Shown in pieces: positions 8,275 through 13,378 of a stretch of DNA of 23,908 nucleotides. This stretch comes from Mycolicibacterium gilvum (GTDB lineage: Bacteria; Actinomycetota; Actinomycetes; Mycobacteriales; Mycobacteriaceae), in assembly GCF_900454025.1 (NCBI RefSeq), contig NZ_UGQM01000009.1, positions 1-23,908 on the forward strand, read 5' to 3'. Position 1 is the stretch's first letter; each line of letters starts with the position of its first letter. Both the position numbers and the translations under genes were made by a program. The notes under the pieces are model-generated. The model ran no database searches. It had not been told where the DNA came from and was given only the letters and a program-made list of their open reading frames with translations.

Positions 8275-8504
8275 GCGCAGACCTTCGTCACAGTCCCGAA
8301 CGGGACGATTGCGGCGTACATCCGGATCAGATCCTTTCCTGCGCGGGTCTCGGCACCCGTCATTAATTCTTGTTCGGGTGCATGCAGGTCTACAGGGACG
8401 GGGTGCACGCGTCCCTCCTCGACGGCGCGAGCCGCGCTTTGGGCGGAGCCGAGCAACGGAACCCCTGGGGGCTGCGCAGCGCGCGTACCGCCGGGTTTCC
8501 GCAT
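8268..8504 (-). CDS. Possible small protein upstream of the DUF3800 gene
   Basis: A 78-residue open frame from ATG 8504 that ends inside the first codons of the DUF3800 gene, consistent with translational coupling. It starts directly beside the partition repeat region, from which it would be transcribed leftward. The N-terminal half is low-complexity. The C-terminal half (MTGAETRAGKDLIRMYAAIVPFG) looks more protein-like, so a start at the internal ATG is possible. I recognise no family, and coding status is uncertain. Confidence 0.35.
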   Translation of the reverse strand: MRKPGGTRAAQPPGVPLLGSAQSAARAVEEGRVHPVPVDLHAPEQELMTGAETRAGKDLIRMYAAIVPFGTVTKVCAC

Positions 8505-8506
8505 CT

Positions 8507-8580
8507 AACGCTTTAACGTTGTAAAACTAAAACATTAAAACGCTGTAGAACTTAAGCGTTAAAGAGTTACAGCGCTATAA
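8507..8580. promoter_or_regulatory. Partition-type operator repeats upstream of parA
   Basis: An AT-rich island inside GC-rich DNA. It holds degenerate copies of the palindrome found after the downstream partition gene: AACGCTTTAACGTT at 8508-8521 (approximate), CTTAAGCGTT at 8551-8560 and AGCGCTATAA at 8571-8580. AACGCTGTA and TACAGCGCT face each other around the middle. The shared words suggest that one DNA-binding protein, probably the small partner of ParA, binds here and represses the par operon. Confidence 0.65.
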
Positions 8581-8590
8581 TTCCAGAGTG
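8576..8590 (+). promoter_or_regulatory. Leaderless-type promoter of parA
   Basis: A perfect -10 box TATAAT at 8576-8581 is followed after 6 nt by the parA GTG at 8588. Transcription would start at or within a base of the start codon, and there is no ribosome site in between. This matches leaderless mRNAs, which are common in mycobacteria. The -10 box overlaps the AGCGCTATAA operator word, so operator binding would block polymerase. Confidence 0.7.
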
Positions 8591-9310
8591 ACAACCAACA
8601 TTGCTGTCTGCCACTCCCGCAAGGGTGGAGTGGGCAAGTCTTTCCTGGCCTACGAACTGGCCTATCTACTTGATGCGGTTCTCGTCGATCTCGAACACGA
8701 CGGGGGAGGCGTGACAGCCAAGTGGGGGTATCGCCCCCAAGATCACCCACGATCAAGACTTCTGGATGCACTGGAAGCGGGTGCCGTCGCGCCGCGACCG
8801 CTGCGCGGATTCAAGAAACCCGACCTCATCCCCGGTCATCCCGATCTCTATGACCACCAGCCCGACGCCGACACCATGGCCGATGCCCTCACAAAGTGGG
8901 CATCCGAATGGGGCAAACCGTGGATCGTGGTCGACACCCATCCCGGCGCCAGCCCAGCTGCCCACGGCGCGCTGGCTGTGGCCAACATCGTGCTGGCTCC
9001 GACCGCGCTACGCACCGCCGAACTCGACGCCACCGCCGAGCTGGTCAATGAGGCGGCCGACTACCCGCTCGTCATCGTGCCCAACTTCGTACCAACGACA
9101 CCACCGGCCGCCGAGATTCAGCGACTGCGCACCATCATCGCCGACACACCCGTGCAGGTCGCTCCACCGATACCCACCGCACTGCACGTAGGGACACGAA
9201 AAAAGCGCATCGCCATCACCGCCGAAGCGCCACCCGCGAGATCTCTACAGAAAGTCGCGGCCGCGCTCACCGACCTCAGCACCTTCGTGAAGGAGTACGT
9301 CAATGGCTGA
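8588..9310 (+). CDS. parA: ParA-family partition ATPase
   Basis: A 240-residue ATPase of the small type Ib ParA/Soj kind without an N-terminal DNA-binding domain. The deviant Walker A motif is RKGGVGKSF at residues 11-19 with the signature lysine of this family (Lys12). VLVDLEHDG at 31-39 is the A' region, and WIVVDTHPG at 112-120 is Walker B. It would use ATP-dependent nucleoid binding to segregate plasmid copies through its partner at the flanking palindromes. Start GTG 8588 is supported by the leaderless promoter. The 3' end overlaps the partner gene by 8 nt. Confidence 0.93.
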   Translation: MTTNIAVCHSRKGGVGKSFLAYELAYLLDAVLVDLEHDGGGVTAKWGYRPQDHPRSRLLDALEAGAVAPRPLRGFKKPDLIPGHPDLYDHQPDADTMADALTKWASEWGKPWIVVDTHPGASPAAHGALAVANIVLAPTALRTAELDATAELVNEAADYPLVIVPNFVPTTPPAAEIQRLRTIIADTPVQVAPPIPTALHVGTRKKRIAITAEAPPARSLQKVAAALTDLSTFVKEYVNG

Positions 9311-9728
9311 CGGACTGGACTCGCTAACCGCCATGCGCTCGAAGTCGACCACATCGCGCCGCACTATCCCGCCGCCGCGACACCAACCGCGCCGCACGCC
9401 GGTCGACATGCCCGCAGCGCCATCGCCAGCAACCGCATCCGAACCGCCCAAGGCACAGCCGGCGGCCCCTGCCCCGGTGACGCCCCCGCCGGCTGCAGGC
9501 ACCGACCTCACGAAAGTGTCGATCTACCTCGACGACACCACGGACGTCTACCTCGAGACCGTGCGCGCAGCGGCCCGCGCGACCAAGCCGCGCGTCGACG
9601 CCACCCGCAGTGCCGTCGTCCGTCTGGCGCTCAACCGGCTCGCCGAACAGCTCACCCCGGCTGAAATCGTCGCTGAGCTGCAACGCAGCGCCGCAGCCCA
9701 TAGCGGCCCTGGCCGAAAACGCGCCTAA
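9303..9728 (+). CDS. Small ParB-like centromere-binding protein
   Basis: A 141-residue protein with a strong ribosome site, AAGGAG at 9290-9295, 7 nt before ATG 9303. The first 65 or so residues are rich in Arg, Pro and Ala and probably disordered. This suits the basic, flexible tail that small partition partners use to stimulate ParA. From about residue 68 the pattern DLTKVSIYLDDTTDVYLETV with a following helix (ATRSAVVRLALNRLAEQL) resembles a ribbon-helix-helix DNA-binding fold. Position right after parA, and palindromes on both sides of the cassette, support a centromere-binding and autorepressor role. Sequence identity to any named ParB or ParG was not assessed. Confidence 0.75.
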   Translation: MADGLDSLTAMRSKSTTSRRTIPPPRHQPRRTPVDMPAAPSPATASEPPKAQPAAPAPVTPPPAAGTDLTKVSIYLDDTTDVYLETVRAAARATKPRVDATRSAVVRLALNRLAEQLTPAEIVAELQRSAAAHSGPGRKRA

Positions 9729-9732
9729 CAAC

Positions 9733-9770
9733 AACGCTTAAGCGTTATAGCGCTATAACGCTTAAGCGTT
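9733..9770. repeat. Perfect 38-bp palindrome after the par operon (candidate centromere)
   Basis: The 38 bases read identically on both strands. The block contains AACGCTTAAGCGTT at 9733-9746 and again at 9757-9770, joined by TTATAGCGCTATAA (9745-9758), so three palindromes are nested in one. It lies 5 bp after the partition partner gene. The same words occur in degenerate form before parA, which fits a parS/parC site bound by the small partner protein. It could also form a hairpin terminator for the par transcript. Confidence 0.75.
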
Positions 9771-9815
9771 TGAACTACGCACCTACGTCTTCCTCGGCCT
9801 CGATTGTGGCGAAAC

Positions 9816-9892
9816 GGTGGATGGTGGCGGTCAAGGCCGTACCGCCGCTGCGCGGTCGACCACGGTCGAGCCTTGACAGCCCACCACCCACC
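9816..9892. repeat. Long imperfect inverted repeat in the non-coding gap after par
   Basis: The left arm at 9816-9836 starts GGTGGATGGTGG and ends GTCAAGG. The right arm at 9871-9892 starts CCTTGACAGC and ends CACCACCCACC. They pair along nearly their whole 21-22 nt, around a 34-nt loop that contains smaller repeats (CGACC/GGTCG). I see no gene on either strand between 9771 and 9956. The structure may be a terminator, a small RNA or part of a replication or transfer site. Confidence 0.5.
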
Positions 9893-9956
9893 GCGCAAAC
9901 GGGGCCACTACGAGGAAACGGCGAAAAAAGCTGATCGCTTGAGAGGGAGTGAAGCG

Positions 9957-10184
9957 CTATTCGGACTGCGGAACGCCGGCCCGGTCCAAGAACTCGTTAA
10001 GCGCCGCATCCACAATGTCGGTGACCGCGTACCCGCGGTCCTTCAACACCTCAATGCGCTGCTGGGTGCCTGGCCGCACATAGGTGTTCAACGGCACTTT
10101 TTGCTGCCGTTTACGCAGCGGCAGTGCGCTGCTGACTTCGGCCGCGGCCGCGCCGTCGATAGCCTTCCCAGCCGAATCGGGCAT
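9957..10184 (-). CDS. Small ribbon-helix-helix type DNA-binding protein
   Basis: A 75-residue protein starting at ATG 10184. The frame extends further upstream, but TAGAAT (minus strand, 10197-10192) lies 7 nt before this ATG, which fits a leaderless start. After a short N-terminal region, basic residues RKRQQKVPLNTYV form a likely beta strand. They are followed by RPGTQQRIEVLKDRGYAVTDIVDAALNEFLDRAG, a helix-turn-helix pair as in CopG/ParD-like ribbon-helix-helix regulators. It is divergent from the gene at 10268 with TGCACGC repeats between them, suggesting it represses both. A plasmid copy-control or antitoxin-like regulator is possible; no toxin partner is obvious. Confidence 0.68.
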   Translation of the reverse strand: MPDSAGKAIDGAAAAEVSSALPLRKRQQKVPLNTYVRPGTQQRIEVLKDRGYAVTDIVDAALNEFLDRAGVPQSE

Positions 10185-10260
10185 GCACGCAATTCTACAT
10201 GCACGCGAAAAGCCCACTGCACGCAAGTTGCTTGCATGTATGCACGCACGCTCTTACAGT
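10184..10260. promoter_or_regulatory. Divergent leaderless promoters with TGCACGC repeats
   Basis: TGCACGC occurs at 10184-10190, 10200-10206, 10218-10224 and 10241-10247, and GCACGC recurs at 10245-10250. Two back-to-back promoters flank them: TAGAAT on the minus strand (10197-10192), 7 nt before the ATG at 10184, and TACAGT (10255-10260), 7 nt before the ATG at 10268. GCTTGCATG elements add further symmetry. The repeats are good candidates for operators of the ribbon-helix-helix protein encoded to the left. Confidence 0.6.
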
Positions 10261-10267
10261 GGTGGGC

Positions 10268-10558
10268 ATGGAAACGCTACGAACGGTTCAAGACGACGTG
10301 AGTGCGCTCCGGGACTTCACGTCCCAGGTTCGCGCACTGTGTGCAAAGCTGATGGCCAATCCGTTCAACACTCCCGCCGCGGAGGAGCTTCTTGATCTGC
10401 TCCTGGAGGATGCGCCGGCCACCGATCTCGCCCTTGAGCGGGTTCTGGAGGCGGTGATCGATGGGCCCGCGTCGAACGGCGTCCAACTCTTGGACATGCT
10501 GGTCGGACGGTGCCGCTATGCCGCTCCGGTCCCGCTCGTCGTCGGTACGGCGGCCTAA
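10268..10558 (+). CDS. Small helical protein of unknown function
   Basis: A 96-residue protein from ATG 10268, METLRTVQDDVSALRDF. It appears wholly alpha-helical and acidic, with repeated Leu and Ala patterns (AAEELLDLLLEDAPATDLALERVLEAV). The start is preferred over an in-frame upstream ATG because a TACAGT box lies 7 nt before it, and there is no ribosome site. It is divergent from the ribbon-helix-helix gene, and the next gene starts 2 nt after its stop. I do not recognise the family. Confidence 0.62.
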   Translation: METLRTVQDDVSALRDFTSQVRALCAKLMANPFNTPAAEELLDLLLEDAPATDLALERVLEAVIDGPASNGVQLLDMLVGRCRYAAPVPLVVGTAA

Positions 10559-10559
10559 A

Positions 10560-10889
10560 GTGGCCCAAGTGAGCATCCCCGCGACGCCGCCGAAGCCAGG
10601 CTCTCCTGAGCACTGGCAAGCGTGGCTGCAGCGATACGGCGGTGACTACACCACCGACGCCGAGCGCCGCGGCGCCTACGAGGACTTCAAAACGAACCTG
10701 GTCACCATGCAGGCTGTCTTTTCCCAATCCGATGACATGCACGTGGCCGGCTACCTCGAAGCCCACGAGCGGGTGGCCAGCGGCGACGCAGACGGTCCCG
10801 ATGATGCCGAGACGTGGGTTCCGGCCAACCTCAACGGCTATGCGCGCGCGGACTGGCTCGAAGGCTTCCGCTCGCACTTCGAGCCATAG
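10560..10889 (+). CDS. Small unknown protein resembling the I29 propeptide inhibitor pattern
   Basis: A 109-residue protein. GTG 10560 sits 2 nt after the preceding stop; GTG 10569 is an equally possible start. The segment WQAWLQRYGGDYTTDAE followed by a helix with F and N at fixed spacing (EDFKTNL) resembles the I29 cathepsin-propeptide fold. Four of the six ERFNIN positions match, counting Met for Ile. I29-like domains inhibit papain-type cysteine proteases, but I would not assign that function here. The rest (MHVAGYLEAHERVASGDADGPDD...) is acidic. It is likely co-transcribed with the gene before it. Confidence 0.58.
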   Translation: MAQVSIPATPPKPGSPEHWQAWLQRYGGDYTTDAERRGAYEDFKTNLVTMQAVFSQSDDMHVAGYLEAHERVASGDADGPDDAETWVPANLNGYARADWLEGFRSHFEP

Positions 10890-11289
10890 ACCCCCGTCCG
10901 GGGCTGGGTCGTTCAGTGCTGGATCGGCCACACGAGCGCGAGGCGGACCGTGGGCGAAGACAGCTTCAGCCATCAGCTCTGCGCTCCTACTGACGATCAG
11001 CTCGTTCAAGTCGTACTGCACTTCGTTGCAGGCTTCATCGAGCAGAACCTGCTGCGTCGAGGCTGGCGATCACCGTGGTCTTATCCGCGCCGCTGACCTG
11101 TGATCGGGCCGCCCAGTCGCTCACCCGATCGCCAATCGCGTCCAACTCCGAGAGCACCATGCCAGCCGCCTCGCTGGCGTACTCCTCGATGAACGCTGAC
11201 CGCGCCTCGCCCGGCCACCACGCCGGGATCGGCAACTGTGCCGCGTACACCGCTGCGATGGCCGCCTCCAGTTCCGGTGAATCGATCAC
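10890..11289 (-). pseudogene. Unknown small acidic protein, apparent frameshift near 11048, 3' end uncertain
   Basis: Two minus-strand frames read as one protein. From GTG 11289 it begins MIDSPELEAAIAAVYAAQLPIPAWWPGE and reaches DKTTVIASLDAA. The neighbouring frame then carries on as VLLDEACNEVQYDLNELIVSRSAELMAEAVF. Losing one base of CC at 11048-11049 (plus strand) joins them. The start has a weak TACCGT box 7 nt upstream and no ribosome site, suggesting a leaderless transcript. The downstream frame stays open far into the antisense of the two genes to the left, so the true end is unclear. No known family was recognised. Confidence 0.45.
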
Positions 11290-11378
11290 AACCCGAACGG
11301 TAGCCGTGTGAAAGGAGAGACGGAATGTGTGCGTGTCGGTACCAGGTACGTGGGCTTCTCTGCGTAAGGATCGGGTGC

Positions 11379-11576
11379 ATGGCCCAACCGCACAAAGGTC
11401 AGCGCGAGCAGATCAAAGTTCGTGCTGCCGCATCCGTGTATGTCCGACTGCGTGAAATGGCCGCAGAACGCGGCACCAGTGTCAGCCAACTTTCGGCCGA
11501 CCTCCTAGCCATTGCGGTTGGCCGCCCTGAGGCCGTCCGTGAGCTCGATAAGGAGGTCCTGCCGCTGGCGATGTGA
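11379..11576 (+). CDS. Small ribbon-helix-helix type (Arc/antitoxin-like) protein
   Basis: A 65-residue protein beginning MAQPHKGQREQIKVRAAASV. ATG 11379 is chosen because AAGGA lies 8 nt upstream; the frame could extend to 11325, but with Cys/Arg-rich, unlikely sequence. QIKVRAAASVYVRLREMAAERGTSVSQLSADLLAIAVG matches a strand plus two helices of the ribbon-helix-helix fold, as in many plasmid regulators and antitoxins. It lies just upstream of the hairpin-rich region and rep, so a role in copy control is plausible but unproven. No toxin gene is adjacent. Confidence 0.68.
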   Translation: MAQPHKGQREQIKVRAAASVYVRLREMAAERGTSVSQLSADLLAIAVGRPEAVRELDKEVLPLAM

Positions 11577-11627
11577 CGAATGCGCCAGGGGGCTCACTCT
11601 TCTCGTCTTGGCGGCGAGTCTCTTGGC

Positions 11628-11872
11628 AGATGTGACATCTGAATAGCTGGTGTGCGGAAACCCCGCTGACATGACGAAGGCCTCGCCGTAGCGAGGCCCT
11701 GGTCGAGGTTTTGAACCGAGTTCGCAGCTCGGTTCTGGGTCCGCACCCGATTCCCCGAAGGGACTGTCTTGCTGGACAGCTCTCACGGTAGCGCACGCCT
11801 GCCTGGCTTACCAGATAAGCCGCGCACCCAGTGTGCAAATCGTGACCTCATCAGTGCCCGATCACGTCGGGC
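11628..11872. other. Hairpin-rich non-coding region upstream of rep (candidate origin or control RNA)
   Basis: Six inverted repeats fall in 245 bp. AGATGT/ACATCT lies at 11628-11640. GGCCTCGC/GCGAGGCC has an 8-bp stem at 11679-11698. GAACCGAG/CTCGGTTC has an 8-bp stem at 11713-11735. CTGTC/GACAG lies at 11764-11779. GGCTTA/TAAGCC lies at 11805-11821. GCCCGA/TCGGGC lies at 11856-11872. No convincing gene covers the region, although an open frame from 11769 leads into rep. Such density just before a replication gene suggests an origin or a structured leader/antisense control RNA. The 11679 hairpin lacks a T run. Confidence 0.55.
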
Positions 11873-11936
11873 AAGCGGTACGTCGCCGACGCCGCTCGGC
11901 TCAGGTGTAGCTCCTGCTGCTCCTAGTCCGCATGTC

Positions 11937-13162
11937 GTGCGTGCGCTGGCGAACGAACGGCGCCGCGAATGGGTGCAGCGCGCCGGGGCTTGCGCACCGC
12001 GCGCACCGATGTGGACCAGTCGCGCTGGCTGGCTCGACGGTCTGCGCCAGTGGGCGCAGACACCGGCCCTGGGCCAGCTGTGCGCCGAGGAACGGGTGTC
12101 GATCACCTCGGCCACGCTGTTGTCGATCGCCGCGGTGATGGCCGAGCACGCCGATCACGCCACCGGCCGCCACGTCGCCGTCACACGCGCGACAATCGCG
12201 TCCCGGGTGGGTTGTGACGTGCGCACGGTGACGGCCGCCTGGCGGGTCCTACGGGTGTCACAGTGGGCCGTCGAGGCGCAGCGCGGCCACGGCTCACCAG
12301 GTACCCCCAGCGTCGGCCGCAGACCCTCGGTGTACCACCTGGTGCCGCGCCGCGAAGCACGTCCCGTGACCCGTCCGTTGTGCATGATTTCCACCTACCG
12401 CCGTCAGGCGGCGTTGGTCTTTCTTCTCCCGTAGGGAATTACTCACCAAGCGAGCGCGCAAGCGCGCCCGCCAACCGAATCTCCGATAACAAACCCAAAC
12501 CCCGACAAGCACCGCCGTGGCGCCGCACCGCGCGGCCGCTGGCCATCCAGCGGCTCGCCGCTGGGCTCGTGGCGAGCACGCAGGGTCTGGACCGCGCCCA
12601 CATCGGCGCCATCTGCGACGCGCTCACCGCCGCCGGCATCGACCCCGCGGTGTGGTCAGCGCGCGCGGTTAACGACGCGCTCAACGCCGACATGCGCGCC
12701 CGAGGAGCGACCTGGCCCGACCACATCGCCAACCCTGGCGCGTTCCTGCACAGCCGATTACGACGGCTGTCCTGGTCACCCCCCGAAACCCCGACAAAGG
12801 CCGGCGGCTCCGCCGCCGTCAGCATCGACCAGACGCCGCCACCGGTGGTGCTCACCGACGAGTCGCGGGCACGGATCGCTGCGGCCCGAGAAGAGATCCG
12901 CCGCGTGCTCACCGAGCGCGCTCAACGCACCCGCGGTGGGCGCACCAGCCGCACGCACGGTCAGCGACACCGCGATGGCATGCCGGTGGAGGCACGGCCC
13001 GGCGGCGCGATGAGTGCACCGTTGAGCGCCTGGTCGACGACGCGCCTAGTGGTTGCGAAACGGCGCGCTGACGTTCGGGCGAGACGCCAAAGTCAGCATC
13101 TCCAACCAACCCATCTTCGTCCTTCCCTGCCCGCATTTCCCGCACTGCCTCAGCTTCCCTGA
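11937..13162 (+). CDS. Plasmid replication initiation protein, apparent frameshift near 12365
   Basis: This resembles the Rep proteins of mycobacterial theta plasmids. The first frame contains VRALANERRREWVQRAG, AGWLDGLRQW and then VAVTRATIASRVGCDVRTVTAAWRVLR, a winged-helix/helix-turn-helix unit. It stops being family-like after PSVYHLVPRREARP. The next frame continues VHDFHLPPSGGVGLSSPVGNYSPS and PLAIQRLAAGLVASTQGLDR, then IGAICDALTAAGIDPAVWSA, ALNADMRARGATWPD and LHSRLRRLSW. One missing base, perhaps in the CCC runs at 12363-12372, would unite them to about 408 residues. GTG 11937 is my start guess; the frame is open further upstream, so the N-terminus may be longer. Because a plasmid needs Rep, a sequence error is likelier than a real break. 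Confidence 0.8.
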
Positions 13163-13260
13163 CGCCGCTCCCCTCCTTCCCATCTTCACCCACTCCGCCT
13201 CATTCCCGCCGTCCACTCCCGCTTCGCCTCCACCCACCACCGTTCTCACCACCATTAACC
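13101..13260 (+). other. C-rich, G-poor tract between rep and the relaxase gene (candidate rut site)
   Basis: By hand count this 160-nt stretch has about 54 percent C and 9 percent G on the plus strand. It spans the end of rep and the first part of the spacer. Such a C-over-G bubble is the hallmark of a Rho utilisation site, so Rho-dependent termination of the rep transcript before mobF is a reasonable reading. The asymmetry could also reflect transfer-related DNA. Confidence 0.45.
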
Positions 13261-13300
13261 ATATGGCACATTTGCACAAGTTTGTGCGATGCTGGTGGTG
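13247..13300. other. Nested inverted repeats upstream of mobF (candidate oriT or operator)
   Basis: Outer arms CACCACCA (13247-13254) and TGGTGGTG (13293-13300) enclose the palindrome CCATATGG (13259-13266) and the tight inverted repeat GCACAA-GT-TTGTGC (13274-13287). No gene is expected here, and the relaxase gene starts 79 bp downstream. Relaxases commonly bind an inverted repeat beside nic in front of their own gene, making this the best oriT candidate in the window. A repressor operator is the alternative. Confidence 0.5.
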
Positions 13301-13378
13301 CGGTTCGGTTTGAGCGCTCGTGCTTCGTGCGTATCGGGTGGTCCGGCTGCATTTTCGAGCAGGGTGTGGGGTGGTGTT

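Noticed and set aside
9804..10301. Plus-strand open frame over the gap after par
   Set aside because: It lies antisense to the ribbon-helix-helix gene, lacks a ribosome site, and its start lies just before the long hairpin.
10365..11021. Full-length minus-strand frame of 218 codons
   Set aside because: Only its first part looks like real protein and joins the frame upstream; the rest is antisense to two better-supported plus-strand genes.
11679..11821. tRNA or tRNA-like gene in the hairpin region
   Set aside because: The stems do not form a cloverleaf with a T-arm and anticodon arm at the right spacing.
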